From Costus lasius (Eukaryota; Streptophyta; Magnoliopsida; Zingiberales; Costaceae), in the NCBI GenBank assembly GCA_027563935.2, contig CM050448.1, positions 120,392,493 to 120,456,492 on the forward strand: 64,000 bases of DNA, written 5' to 3'. The translations under genes were made by a program, and so were the position numbers. Below are positions 1 to 12,379 of this stretch, piece by piece. The notes under the pieces were generated by a model. That model saw only the letters and a list, made by a program, of their open reading frames with translations. It was not told where the DNA came from and did not search any database. Each line of letters starts with the position of its first letter. Positions within the stretch are counted from its first letter, which is position 1.

Positions 1-1655
1 TCTCATACTTCCGACATGTATCAAAGCACCACCATCCTTCTGCTCACTATAGCAACAATGTCATGGTTTTCACATAGTCATTATGTCGGTGAGCTCAACA
101 TTGGTTGTTGTTGTTGCATGGTGTTCTCTGAATCTCTTGTTTTATAGTGGATTCCCCCTCTTCTTTTGTACTCTCTATTCCCGTTCTCCTCAGCCACCTC
201 TTCCTTCTTTTGCACCAGCATTATTTTGATGCTCTTCACCTCCAACAAAGCCACTGCCTCTTGATCTCCTACAATTGACTTCTCCCTCAAAACCATACCT
301 TCTCACAACTAATCCAATCTTCAACACCTATGATTTTGCCACCATACACTCCTCATCCTCTTCCGATAGAAGCAATAGCAACTTCTCCCTCAACTTTGAC
401 CCTTTGTTCCTCTGATATACCCGATCTTAGTCCTAGTTTCCACCCTCGCTTTGACTTCTAGAACCTTCAATCAATGTCAATGTGGCGCCTTCAACATCTC
501 CTACTTTTCTCATTCATTTCAACATCTGTCTTTGTTTCTACATCTTGGAACAACTTTCAACAAGAAGTCTCTTCTGATTGTTACCAATTTCCCGTTAGAG
601 TTCTACCACCGCTGCACACATGGCTTTGCCAACTCCTATGCTAAACCCCACTCCATCACCTTGCCTCACAGGCCCTGTCAAATGCACTTATAGATCCACT
701 CATACTGTAGTAAAAACAATAGCAACCGCATCATTGGAGGCTAACCTCTATGCCCATATTTCTCCAATGATCCATATTTGTCGCATCCCCTTCGCTCAAT
801 CTTACCTCCCACTATTGACTAGGTCCATTCCATAACCATGAAACACTTGACTACCACTTCTGCCCATCCATAATTTTTCTACCCTAATGCCTAACAACCG
901 GTTCCACGACCATGATCAAAGCCATGAGACAAGTCCAAGGTCCTGCTCTTCCATTCTATAGCATGACAGTCAACAACCAACCGAGTCCACATCTCATACA
1001 AGGACGGCAAAGGAGTATATGCACTCATTAGACTAGGTACAATGGCATGATAATAAAAAAGAAGCAATGCTTAAAACACAAAAAAAAAAGGTAGATCTAG
1101 ACTTTCATCTCATATTTATTGCTATCTTCTATAATGATCTGCCTTGCATTTCAGCTTTCTCCTTCAATAACAACAGTTCATCACTAAGCTCTAACCATCT
1201 TCACTATCTTTGTATTAAATTGGGCGTGATTGACACATATGCTCCAACTTGAGGGGAAATATATAAAGATTCTTCTACAGAGCCTCACAACTTTGATACT
1301 TAGCTTCTTTTGCACTTCAGCTATCTCCTAGACCTCTCTCCATGATGCAGAGTATGCCTTTATAGCTTATACCTCTTGCGTCTCATCCATCTCCTTCTTC
1401 CAAGAAGCATTCCTCTACAAGAGTTCTCTCTCTCTCTTCTCTTCGTACTTTGCATTTCTTGTATCTTAGCCATCACATTTGTTCTTTCTCAAACATAAGA
1501 AGCACACCTCTACGAGAATTGTTCTACTTAGAGTCTCATGGCGCCTTCTCTCCTTAGCTTTATATTTGCAATGAGCTCACAACCAACATCGCCACCTAGC
1601 CATTGCTTCTCTATCTTTTAACCAAACTACATATGGCATACATGCTCCAACCTGA
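1..1655. other. Repeat-derived intergenic DNA, no gene seen
   Basis: A long pyrimidine-rich stretch on the plus strand with only short, low-complexity reading frames and no recognisable domain on either strand. A short phrase (ATGCTCCAACYTGAG) occurs twice, near 1240 and 1642, which suggests internal duplication of a repeat. The missing 3' exons of the neighbouring MBD gene are not visible here. Confidence 0.4.
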
Positions 1656-1885
1656 GAGGGAGATTTGGATGGTATGAAGGATGATAACTTATAATCCACT
1701 TAATTTTTGTTGCTATTATTAATTATAGAATTTTACTAGGTCTTACTTAATGTGTAGTTATTATTTAGTCTTCAAGTCTATAAATAAGCTTGTTAAGCAT
1801 TAAAATAGGTAATGTACATAATTTAGTGAAATTTATATAGCTTAGCTTAAGCTCTTTCCTCTTATTCTCACATTCCGACACTTGG
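1656..1885 (+). mobile_element. Possible degenerate copia-type LTR end
   Basis: The block CTGAGAGGGAGATTTGGATG at 1652-1671 resembles the polypurine tract / LTR start junction common in plant Ty1-copia elements. About 130 bp further on there is a promoter-like TATAAATAAG, followed by a pyrimidine-rich run ending near 1880. No second LTR, primer site or coding domain was found, so this may be a solo or truncated LTR, or a chance resemblance. Confidence 0.22.
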
Positions 1886-2156
1886 GATTTGAAATATAAA
1901 AGTAGAGTAGTAACACAAATTTTGAATCAAAACTAGGGTTTCATTTAAAAAGTAGGAGATAAGGAAACTCCTAGTAGAGATTTGAGTTTAAAAAAATTCA
2001 CAACAGATCAAAGGCACAGAAAAAAATGCATTCTGTTGTAGAAATGACAGAATTGGTACGAAACTATTTGATACAAGCTATTCCACTACAGATAAGCTAA
2101 GTTAGTAAGTTACTGGGAAAAAAAGTAATTGGAGGAGAAACAAAAAGAGAACATAC

Positions 2157-2716
2157 ACATCTGCAAATTTTCTGCTACCTTGACCTCTGATTTTAAGTAA
2201 TCTTTCCCATCCTGTTGGAGGTTGAGATATATTGGGTTTATCAATTGCCCAGAGTTTACTTCCATTAGGAGATATGTCTTCTGGATCTTCACATAAGATA
2301 TCAGGGCGCCATTCGCGAGCGCTTTTGCAGTGAAAAGGTTCTTGCAATATGTTTTCACGGATTTGTTCATATTTCTCTTTTGTTGGAATCAACCTCCACT
2401 TATGACATGAAGCACATTGGACAGCAAATGCCCCAATGGATGGCAAAACACGGCCAGAAGAAGTTGGTGCTAAGAATCCAACTGAAAGTGGAGTATGATG
2501 CTCCCTGTCACCTGTAGCAGCATAAGCATCTTGGCCAGGTTCATTTATACCGGAGCTGTAAACTACCAACTGATTTGAACGATCTCCATTAGACTTGTCA
2601 TTATCATGATCAATGCCACTGTCAACAGTGGTCAATGATCTTTTGCGCATCTTATCTTGCAGATTTAAAATTTCAGTTCTATTCTCTATGGGAGAATCTC
2701 TTATGCCAGAGTGCAT
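2157..2716 (-). CDS. CW-type zinc finger / methyl-CpG-binding-domain protein, partial (5' exon)
   Basis: Chromatin-reader protein of the plant MBD1/2/4/12 class: a CW zinc finger, which binds histone H3 tails, followed by an MBD fold. Seen on the minus strand: an acidic/polar N-terminus, then the CW domain with a CxxCxKWR start at about 2410-2375 and its later C and W residues, then the beginning of an MBD (PPTGWERLLKIRGQGSRKFADV), which stops at a good donor, GTATGT, at 2156-2151. The start chosen is the first ATG after a likely acceptor near 2740; an upstream start in a 5' exon is possible. The rest of the MBD core is not found to the left, so the gene either continues past the window across a long intron or was cut by the repeats at 1-1900. 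Function would be nuclear. Plant members of this class often lack strong methyl-DNA binding, so activity is uncertain. Confidence 0.72.
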
Positions 2717-2739
2717 GAATTTGCCTCTCCAGTAATCTG

Positions 2740-4080
2740 CTATGGAACATATTTCAATCAGATAGACGCTTGCATTCATCAAAAATAATGTCAATACGGA
2801 AAAACAATCAAATATGCTATTGAAAAATATAGTTGCGCAAGGCAAACATGATTTACTGAGAAATTGTTTCAATGAATAAAGTCCTCAATATATGGAAAGA
2901 ATGGACCAGAAATACAAATCATTTCGAATAAGATCAAGATTAGCTACCCAATTAGACGAATAAGATATAAGGGAAACATTATTCATAGTTCCAAACCTAA
3001 TTAAAACAACATAGATACTTCAATTGAAGGGAAGCTATAATGTATGAGCCATAGTGTATTACGATTTACATGAATCCACTACTTTCGTAGTAGTGAATTC
3101 ACAGGCTCAAAAGAAGAAGGGAAAGCAATAGAAGAAACAAAAGAAACATATATTCGCTTCAGTTTTTCCAAGGGTTTATCGAATTCTTCTTCTAATAATA
3201 AGAAGATTACATGGCAGAATTTGGAATTTCAAATTTCCCGTACGTAGAATCTTACTTGACTGGTAGAAAATAGTACTTCAAACCTCCAATGGATTAAAAT
3301 GTCTCCATCTAGAACCTACTATATCACAATTTCTTAAAATAATAACTTTTAACTACAGAATACACAGAGCACTTTGCTAAGGACAAACCACTGCAACACA
3401 AGTACTTATCCAGTTCCAATATCTAAGATGCAGAAGTTTCACTAGCTAAAGAAACCAAAATAAGAACCAAATGAGCTCGGTAAGAAGAGAAGTGTTAAAC
3501 TTTGTATTGAAATCAAATCCACGCTTTCAAAAACAGCAATCAGATACCTGAAGAATACTCCAAATTACTAGTCTTAGTAAACAAATATCAAACCAGATAT
3601 AACAAGACATTTGCAAATCAACATCCGATACAAATCCCTCGGACATAGTTTATCATCGACGTATAAATAACAAACATCCAGCTGCAAGACGCAAAAAACG
3701 AATGGATTAATCCATTAGGCATGATGTAATTGCAAGCACCTTTCGATCACTGCTCGAGGCGACCTACACTCCGATTATAGATCAGCCACGCCGGCCGGTG
3801 ACCTTCGTGAACCGAGCAGCAAATTTAGGGCAACCATTTCCGCCGACCACGCGGATCTACGGTAGGCAAGCCTGTTGTCCTCGGATTCGCGGGTTGATAC
3901 TTGATACGACAGAGCGTGCGCTCCACGTCCTCCTTGCTTTCTTCTCTATTCGACGGCAAGATGTTCCGTGTCTGATACAGCACAGCGAACACTTGTATGG
4001 AACAAAGGGACATAATAACGCTTTAATATAACGATACGGTGCACTCATTCGACGAACGCTTCGCTTGAACCGTTATAATA
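2740..4080 (-). other. Putative 5' non-coding exons and introns of the MBD gene
   Basis: No protein domain is visible. On the minus strand a GC-rich block at about 4040-3742 ends with a plausible donor (AAAG/GTGCTT), and a second good donor (CAG/GTATCTG) lies at about 3548, as expected for 5'-UTR exons of the MBD gene. A TATTATAAC box at about 4080-4072 could be the promoter. The remaining DNA looks intronic. Confidence 0.35.
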
Positions 4081-4089
4081 TGCAATAAC

Positions 4090-5550
4090 GAGGGGAATTG
4101 TGATAAATATAAATATATAGGGGTCGGTGCATATGTACTCTGTCTCAACTCTCTAAATCAAATTAGCAATTAGAAAATATATTTACTAATTTAAAAAAAG
4201 TTTTATTAGCTAGAGGTTTTTGAAAAAAAAAATTTTAAAAAAAATTATAATGAATATGATAGTTTTCATATTTAGATTCATTGTTCTTTCTCTTCTATTC
4301 GCTTTTAATTTTTTTAGAAAAACAAATCCTAATATGCTTAATAACTAAGTGTACAAACACCAATTTTAATATTATTTAAAGATATCTTTAAAATAATGCA
4401 AATGTTGACCTAGAGCTTTATACTTTCTTGGAATTGATTAACTAATTGCTAATGATCAAGACTTTTGTTGCTTGTAGTCTCTATTTTTTTTTAATTCTAT
4501 TCGGCTCGAAACTTATAGCTATTCAATTAGCTCTTAACTAATTGCTAATGATCAAGCCTGATGTTGCACTTTAATTACTCTAGTTCGAAGCTCTGAAATT
4601 TGTTAACTTTGCCTAGACTTAGACTCAGTTTCTTATAAAATAATATTTTTTTAAGAAAAAAAATAAAAAAAAAACAACTAGAGATTTTGCGAGAAGTTTA
4701 TGACCTAAATATTTGTCTCAATTTTTTTCTTAATTTGTAAAACAATTAAAATAGATTTTCTTATATGTTCCTTTATTTTTTTTTCTTTGTGTTCCTTTTT
4801 TGGAAGTTTCTATGATTAATTATAGCTATGATTAGTAAAATTGGTAACCTTCAGCGTAACTCTGTCAGTAAACCTAAGACCAGGACACTTGTTCTTCGAG
4901 ATCTTCTCTCCATGATTAGTAAAATTGGAAACCTTCAGCCGACACTTGTTCTTCGAGATCTTTGTTTGATCTATTGCACATGCAACTTAATGACAATAGA
5001 AAAAAATATATATTCACAAGGAAATGACAAACTAAAAGAGACAAAAGTCATAAACTTATCATCTGCCCAACTACAGAATATCAACAATGCAAATGGCTAT
5101 TTTAAACAATTTAAAATTTTAAATTGCAACTCCACGGCAAGAACGAAAGCAACCATTTCTTGTATCGACATTGTCGATGTATCTTGTAATTAGAAACGAT
5201 TACTAGGGTTTGACAAGAAACTAATGCCATTGAAGCAATCGAATTTTTTTTTTTAAAAAAAAAACAACACGAATTCGAATTGGGCATTCAAGAACTGAAT
5301 TAAACATCAGTCAGCAGTCAAAACGCTGTAAGTTTTTTTTCCTGAAATCAAAACATGGCATGTTCATCGATCAACCCTAAAAACAAAACTAAAACCCTAA
5401 AAAGTAGACTAGACCGAAAATGAAAGGAAGGAAAGGAGGAGAGAGGTTTACTAAAAAATCGCACCTCACTTCAATCCCAATGTGGAGGATCGCACGGATG
5501 GATATGCGCTCCTTCCTTTCTTCCTTCGCTTTCCCACAAACAAAGAAAGC
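4090..5550. other. AT-rich intergenic region
   Basis: No gene seen. It contains A/T homopolymer runs, a phrase ACTAATTGCTAATGATCAAG repeated near 4440 and 4534, and a tandem duplication listed separately. The right end would include the 3' flank of the SAUR gene. Confidence 0.5.
4826..4962. repeat. Short tandem duplication, period about 85 bp
   Basis: ATGATTAGTAAAATTGG plus CTTCAGC and ACACTTGTTCTTCGAGATC occur twice, at about 4828-4905 and 4912-4962. The second copy lacks about 35 bp in the middle. A 121-codon reading frame across it has no recognisable domain. Confidence 0.7.
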
Positions 5551-5555
5551 ATGAT

Positions 5556-5999
5556 TCATGCCCTAGGCTTTGGGAGAAAAGGAGAGAAGTCATTGTAGGG
5601 TACCGCTCCCCTGCAGGCGGAGGCGGCGGCATCGCCGTGGGCGGTGGCGAAAAGCGCTAGGAGTGCTTCGAGGTCGAGGGGGCCGAAGCGGGGCAGATCG
5701 CGGCCGAGCGCGTCGAGAACCCACCCGAAGAATTCCGGGTCGCAGGGGATCGCGAGGCCGCCGGCGGGCTGGAATCCGTACTCTTCCTCCGCCCTCTCGA
5801 GCAGCGCCGCGAAGACCGGAAGGTTGAGGAACCGAGCCGGCACCGAGAAACGCCGCCGATCGGGCCCTACGTACACCACCACAGAGCCTCGACGGGCGGA
5901 GGACCAGCGTCGGAGGCCGAGCGCGCGCCACCCTTGCATCACCTGCTTCAGGTGCACGATCCGGCGGGAAGTCTCCATCTTAGGAACTGTGGCCGACAT
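5556..5999 (-). CDS. SAUR family auxin-responsive protein
   Basis: Small auxin-up RNA protein, 147 aa from the ATG at 5999; alternative starts are at 6041 (161 aa) and 5978. Known SAURs restrain PP2C.D phosphatases at the plasma membrane, which activates H+-ATPases and promotes cell expansion. The SAUR core is clear: a basic N-terminal segment (IVHLKQVMQGWRAL), then RRGSVVVYVGPDRRRF, VPARFLNLPVFAALLERAEEEYGF and the AIPCDPEFF block. The gene is a single exon, as usual for the family, and is strikingly GC-rich next to its AT-rich flanks, as in monocots. The C-terminal extension after the core (about 50 aa) is moderately long. Transcription would run leftward from the AT-rich flank at 6060-6180, where TATAAA-like boxes occur near 6120. 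The assignment is firm; the subgroup is not. Confidence 0.93.
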   Translation of the reverse strand: MSATVPKMETSRRIVHLKQVMQGWRALGLRRWSSARRGSVVVYVGPDRRRFSVPARFLNLPVFAALLERAEEEYGFQPAGGLAIPCDPEFFGWVLDALGRDLPRFGPLDLEALLALFATAHGDAAASACRGAVPYNDFSPFLPKPRA

Positions 6000-6059
6000 G
6001 ATGCCTCTTCCTTGGGGGGAAATAAGCGCATGCATCAACATGTTTGGCCTGCCATGAGA

Positions 6060-6663
6060 AAGAGAGTTTTGAGTGAACTGGTAGAGGGGGAAGTTTGTGC
6101 TCTGCAGTTCGCGCTTGCTATAAATTTTTATTCAGGAGCAGAAGTTTTATGAATGGTTTCCTATAAATTTTTATGAAGGTTTGTTACTAATTGTCAGATC
6201 TGATTAGATTAAATCATAACCGCACGATGAAAAGTAAAATAGAAAATTATTTATTATTTACGTTAGGGCGGTATAATATATATATATGATGTTATAAATA
6301 CTTTTTATGATATTATCAAATAAAAGTGATTTAATTGTAAATTTTACATATGTATAAAGAATCAATTTATTATATGCTATCCCCCCAATGGTGTATTTAT
6401 AAAATATCGATAGAAATGACAATGACAATAGTGGCTAGTGAGAGTCCACTACACATATTTATTATGATTAAATAAAATTGTATCAGCGTAGTTTAATTTT
6501 ATTTAGGCTGAATTTATCATCTACTTTTAGACGTGGCAAAATTTTAACCCGACTTGATACAAAATTAGACAGATTCGAGCCAACTATAATTGTATTCAGG
6601 TCATAAATCCAAAAATAATCAGATCGTATCGAGTTGTAAACAAATTGACCTACTTAACTCGAT

Positions 6664-6694
<31 letters not shown>

Positions 6695-7200
6695 GGCCTG
6701 TCCATAAGCCCAAATATATTTCAAATGTATTTTAACCTAAATTTCGATCTATACAACAAGCCCATAAGTTTAAATTTTTATTAAATTTTAATAGAATATT
6801 TATTAATTTATTATTTATGTATAAAATTTAAATAATAAATATATAATCGGGTTAATTAATGACCTATTTAATAAACGAATTATTCGGATCGTATTAAATT
6901 GATCTGATTATATTTGAGTCATGCTCGAATTGATTTAATCAGGTCATGGGTCACATATAACATAATCGGTTTATAATCCGCTAATCAGAATGGCTAGATC
7001 TATCTACTTTTAAGTCACACGTGGTTTTCGGAGTTTTTTTGTAATTTTAATTCAAAAAGTATTGTGTATTTAAAGTTTAAATAGAAAGCTATTTAACATC
7101 TCAATAATTAAAACTATTATTAATATAAAAGTAGACTTGTAATTTGGAAACAACTATATTTGGCCATTGTGTTGACTTGATGCTGTTAAAAGTAGAATTA
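6060..7200. other. AT-rich intergenic region between SAUR and eIF4A
   Basis: No gene seen. It holds a (TA)n microsatellite and, at about 6530-6980, diverged repeats of phrases such as ACCCGAC, GATCTGATT and GGGTTAATTAATGACC. These resemble the widespread degenerate repeats of plant intergenic DNA. The right end grades into the eIF4A promoter. Confidence 0.5.
6669..6695. repeat. (TA)n microsatellite
   Basis: Uninterrupted alternating TA of about 26 bp. Confidence 0.95.
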
Positions 7201-7242
7201 AAAGCGTCTTTTATTGCTTACTTGACTATCAATACTCAATAG

Positions 7243-7251
7243 AAACCCTAA
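7243..7251 (+). promoter_or_regulatory. Telo-box (AAACCCTAA) in the eIF4A promoter/5' region
   Basis: AAACCCTAA lies just upstream of the GC-richer leader of eIF4A, and a second copy lies at 7504-7512. Telo-boxes are known in plants to mark promoters of translation-machinery and cell-cycle genes, which matches the gene downstream. The function at this site is inferred. Confidence 0.55.
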
Positions 7252-7259
7252 TTATCTGA

Positions 7260-8826
7260 AAAAACCCAAAAATCAGCGCCAATGAGCGCCCTGGAAAATG
7301 ACGGTGGTTTCGAGGCTATTGCGGGTGTAAAGACAGAGTCTCACTCTGGTTCGCGCTGGATATTTGGGCGCAGCGATTCCTGGCCAAGTGGAATCCGATA
7401 ATTCGGCTCAGGAGTGCGCCAAGCCCGACTCTACGTCTCTACCAGATCTCGAACCGGTCAGTCAAGCGGCAACTGTCCGGTCTCAAGGCGGTTGGTCCGA
7501 TGGAAACCCTAAAGCCCCGCCGACTCCGCTCCACCAATTTCGACTACTCGGAGGCCCGCCTCTTTCCTCGGAAACGAATCGCCACTCCGGTTGCTGCTGA
7601 CGAATCCGAGCTCCGTCTCGGGTTCATCAGACGATCGCAGCTCAATCGCGCCTGATCGTTCTCGCCGTCCCCTCGCTCACCGAAGCAAGTGATTACTTTT
7701 TTACTTTGTCTATCCTCGATTCTCCAGTCACAATTTATCTTTGTTAGCAGAATTAGTAGAAGTACTTATTTATTTGATTGAAGTCAGATAGTTGTTTTCT
7801 TTGTTTGTGTATTTGCGGCTCCTTTGAAATATTTTAACAAGTTGCAACTAATATCTTTAAAAAAAAATTGAACTACTAGATCCATAATAGTCTAACCTTT
7901 AATTTGCGGATAAGATAGATAACTCGATTTTTTTGCGTCATCTTTTGAGCCCTATTTTCATTGACGCGAAGCATCTGCTCTAAGCATTCAGTCTTCGTAG
8001 ATATGCAGATTGTGCAAAAATAAAATAAAAATTCCTATCATACTGCTCGAATTTTGTTTTTTGGCATCTTACTGATTAAAAACCAAAATTTTGGCGTATT
8101 TTGTTACTCTATCGTTGTTCGTTACTCTTGTTTGTCAACCACGTTGATATACGGTATGCATGTGTAACTTAGTTGTTTCTGTTGATCTACTAGATGCCTT
8201 AGGAGTTGGATTTGCGTAATTCTGCTTATTTAGCTGCGGCATTGTTAGTGTAGTTTTCTTCATTAAATCGACCATTTCGTTATCTATCTGTTTCGATGTG
8301 CACAATGAATTGTTTCACGCCAGTGCTTTCACTTTATTGAAATTTGAAAGCATTTGATGTCTCTTTAGTTTGTCAAGTCTTCAGATATTTTCTTACAGGC
8401 TACAGCCTTAATGTTGGATTAGTCTTCCTCTTTTGTGACAGTTTGGGCACATTAACAGTGTATTGTATAGCCAAACGTAATTTTTGTCCTTTATGTTAGT
8501 TTTTTCTGCTTTCATTTGTTGTATGTTATCCTCTATTTAAATATCATTGAAAAAATTTGAAATAATAGCAAGTTTATTGAGCTTCATTTTCCTTCCTTCA
8601 TAAGTTTTGACAGTTCCTGTTAATTTTATATTTTATTTTATGCATCCAATAGTGAATATATTCACCTTTTAATGCAGTTTTTCATTATGTTATATTATTT
8701 TGGCATTTCGCAGTATGTTCTTATGATTGACGTGGAAATTCCGCATTTTTTTATTAAATAATTTAATTGATCTTGGTCATTGATTTTTTTTCTTCAATTT
8801 TAATATTTATTTTCTTTTTTGCAGAC
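7260..8826 (+). other. eIF4A 5' UTR exon plus large 5'-UTR intron
   Basis: GC-richer leader at about 7260-7688, then a donor-like AAGCAA/GTGATT, a T-rich intron of about 1.1 kb, and a strong acceptor (TTTTTTGCAG) at 8815-8824, two bases before the ATG. A 78-codon frame at 7364-7600 has no recognisable domain and is treated as leader. A 5'-UTR intron is common in highly expressed plant genes and may enhance expression. Confidence 0.6.
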
Positions 8827-11052
8827 ATGGCTGGACTTGCACCAGAGGGATCACAATTTGATGCCAATCAATTTGACGCCAAAATGAATGAACTGTAGTT
8901 AAACTTGACCTTTGGCTATTTACATTTTTTTTTCACATATTTTCTGAAGAAGATATTTGATTGCATTTGTCTTTACTAATTGTGAGATTGTTTTCTGTTT
9001 TTTTTGTTTATTATGGTTGATACAGGCTTAGTGCAGATGGACAAGATTTCTTCACATCATATGATGAGGTTTATGAAAGTTTTGACGATATGGGACTAAG
9101 GGAGAATCTTCTCAGAGGCATTTATGCATACGGCAAGAAAATATTACAAATTTATCTTATTGTGTTTTGTGTTGTGTACATGACTGCTGATGGACACTCC
9201 CTTGTTCGTTTGTAGGATTTGAGAAACCCTCTGCAATTCAGCAAAGGGGAATAGTTCCCTTTTGCAAGGGATTAGATGTTATTCAGCAAGCACAGTCAGG
9301 GACTGGAAAAACTGCTACTTTTTGTTCTGGAATTTTGCAGCAACTTGATTATGATTTGGTCCAATGCCAGGCCTTGGTTCTTGCTCCCACTAGAGAACTA
9401 GCTCAACAAATTGAGAAGGTCATGAGAGCATTGGGTGATTATCTTGGTGTCAAAGTCCATGCCTGTGTTGGTGGAACTATCGTCCGTGAGGATCAACGAA
9501 TTCTTTCAAGTGGGGTTCATGTTGTGGTTGGTACTCCAGGCCGTGTTTTTGACATGCTCAGGAGGCAATCTCTTCGCCCTGACTACATTAAAATGTTTGT
9601 CCTGGATGAAGCTGATGAAATGCTTTCACGAGGTTTCAAGGACCAGGTTCCCTCCCTTATATTTCCTCTTTGTTAACTTAGCAGTATATTTACCTTTTAG
9701 TGTAGGAAATATTGGTCTTTTTGTTATTTCTGTGATCATAGATCACAGATGTACTCTTGGAGTTAATCACTGGCTCATTTGCATGCTTACTACTTGTATT
9801 AGATTCGTTTTGATATTCTTGCTTTGATGAATTTGCAAGGTCAATACAACCCAGAGTTGGTGCACAATGAAAATTTGTTTGGTTCTCTTGCGTCTTTAAA
9901 AGTTGTCTTGGAGCATTTGTGGAAATATTTCAACGTGGATTGTTTGTATTCGCACTTCCATATTGACTTATATTCTAGTTACTGAGTTTTATATTCTTAC
10001 CTTTTAACTTTTTAACACATAAATTGCCTAAAATAAGATTATATTTTCAAACAAAATGAATTAACCAGCGTGATCCAGAATTTTATTCCATTTCTTTTGT
10101 ACAATTTGCAAGCAAAATCACGGGGATGCCATTAATAGCAATCTTCTTGATCTACTTGGTTTTCGTTGTACTAGAAAACTTGACTATTTTATTATATCCT
10201 CTCACAAAAAACACTTATCTCTATTTATTTTGCTATTTGATGTTACAGTAAATTAAGAATGTTTGCCACACTTTTTTTCCAATGAATGTACGTGTAATGC
10301 ACTACTCTGTAGTATTTAGCTTGTTCATCTGTCACACATATCTTCCATTCATCAAGTCCTACATGCCTGGAGGAATTTCTGCTAATCAATTTGATTTTTT
10401 TGGTATGTTGTTTCAGATCTACGACATCTTCCAGCTACTACCTTCAAGAATACAAGTCGGTGTTTTCTCTGCGACGATGCCTCCGGAGGCGCTTGAGATT
10501 ACCAGAAAGTTCATGAACAGGCCTGTCAGGATTCTGGTGAAGCGAGACGAGCTTACATTGGAGGGTATCAAACAATTCTATGTCAACGTTGAAAAGGAAG
10601 AGTGGAAGCTCGACACCCTTTGTGATCTCTACGAGACATTGGCCATCACTCAGAGCGTCATCTTTGTGAATACCCGACGCAAGGTGGACTGGCTTACCGA
10701 CAAGATGAGGAGTCGTGATCACACGGTGTCAGCCACGCATGGTGACATGGACCAGAACACCAGGGATATTATTATGCGTGAATTTCGATCTGGCTCCTCC
10801 CGTGTTCTCATCACCACTGACCTTCTTGCTCGAGGTATCGATGTCCAGCAAGTCTCTCTAGTAATAAATTACGATCTACCAACACAGCCTGAGAACTATC
10901 TCCATCGAATCGGACGAAGTGGACGGTTTGGAAGAAAGGGTGTCGCCATTAATTTCGTCACCCGTGACGACGAGAGGATGCTGTTCGATATCCAAAAGTT
11001 CTACAATGTGGTGATAGAGGAGCTGCCTTCCAATGTTGCCGATCTCATCTAA
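8827..11052 (+). CDS. eIF4A: Eukaryotic translation initiation factor 4A (DEAD-box RNA helicase)
   Basis: ATP-dependent RNA helicase of the cap-binding complex eIF4F; it unwinds 5' UTRs for ribosome scanning in the cytosol. Exons 8827-8894, 9026-9132, 9216-9646 and 10417-11052 join in frame to 413 aa, the usual plant length. Order of motifs: Q-motif region [11 protein letters not shown] (about 60-70), Walker A SGTGKT (about 86-91), PTRELA, TPGR, DEAD (189-192), SAT (220-222), the RGID segment, and HRIGRSGR (365-372). All key residues are intact. The N-terminus [12 protein letters not shown] matches the family start. The second intron (9133-9215) begins with GC, not GT; the reading frame (..AYG/FEKP..) forces this boundary. 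The likely start sits two bases after the 5'-UTR intron acceptor. Nothing suggests a pseudogene, and no other DEAD-box family fits as well. Confidence 0.97.
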
Positions 11053-12379
11053 AACTTTTTTGTTCGTCTGGTAACTTGATATCTATTCCATCATAGGATG
11101 TGTTTTTTTTTTCTGTGAATCTGTTGCCAAACTTGTGTCGATTTTTGGCCGTAGGTTTTGAACAATCATCTTTGATGGTAACTTCGGATTTTGTATTATG
11201 CTGTCTAGAAAATTTTGTAGATATTTTCTTGCTAGTGTGTTTGTCTACCTCTGATGGCCGTTGAATTCTCGTTGAAGTCCGGTAGTCTTCTTTTAGTGTC
11301 CTTAATAGTTATTTGATGCGAACTAGAAATCCTGACACTGCTTTTATGACCCACATATAAGGGATTAATTTAGATTTCCTCTCAAGTAATCTACACGTCA
11401 AATTTAATCGATGTTGACACTTGATTACACATGGTTGGCTGAGAGTGGACTATGTGCTTTGAGTAGCTATTGCTTCGATGATCAGATCACTCAAATGAAC
11501 TCTTAATTAACTCGGGCCAAATATCTCGAATACTCAAAGCTGATACAATTTGAACGTATCGTTTTCTTTCTAATATCATATAGAAAGATTAAGTCCATCT
11601 AGTTATAATTAGAAATACAATACGTTAGATACCTTAATTTCTATTCAATATTTGAACTCGACCCGTATCTAAATTGAGTTCCTATTGCATAATCTAAACT
11701 CAACCTACATATATAAACGGATACCACAAAATACTTGATTCATCAAAATTGAATCTGTCAAATTCGCATGCGTCATAAAGATCCATTAGACCACTTGAAT
11801 CTGCTATAAAGAAATGAGTCAGGTCCAAATTAAATACCTGATCGATTTGAGTTTAATTGGCCTAATGACAAAATCTGAGTGGACTAATCATGATTAATGG
11901 CATGCGCTTAGATCGACCACTAACTGCCCCATCAACGTTCGGTTAATTCGCCGGCACCTCTCTCTCCTAAATCTCAAAGTCACACACTGTGAGTGGGTAA
12001 CTTTAAACACCTGGCCTGTGATTCGACAATGTTGAGTGGGTCTGAGTTTCAGAAATTTACCACAATGCATCAGGAAGACTATTGGTAAACTAATTAGTAA
12101 GGTACAGAAGTAGCTCTAAAAAGGAACATAAACGAAAAGTTTTTCGCACCTGCTTAAGCCTAACCCGGATAGTTTGCGGGTCCCACAAGGATCGCATGTC
12201 ATGTCTAGCCTCTAGTCCTCGCACCTGCCCTCGGGTATGAGAGTTAAAGCGGACTGGTCGATAACCTAATTCCTTGGATAAATGTCCAGGTTTTCTCGCG
12301 TCATTTCGTCCCCGGAACTAGGTGGGAAAAACTGACGTCGAGTGGAAAGTAAGCCGCCGGAAGGAAGGAGGAAATGGCC
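11053..12379. other. eIF4A 3' flank and intergenic DNA
   Basis: The first 200 bp or so are T-rich 3' UTR. From 11450 to 11900 there are degenerate repeats of phrases such as AACTCGACCCG and TTGAGTT, similar in style to 6530-6980. No gene is seen. 12120-12360 is GC-richer, with no recognisable domain. Confidence 0.45.

Noticed and set aside
5570..6057. Long plus-strand frames opposite the SAUR gene
   Set aside because: They are the complement of a GC-rich coding exon; the SAUR frame carries the family motifs and these do not.
7364..7600. 78-codon frame upstream of eIF4A
   Set aside because: It lies in the expected leader exon and has no domain; at most an upstream reading frame.
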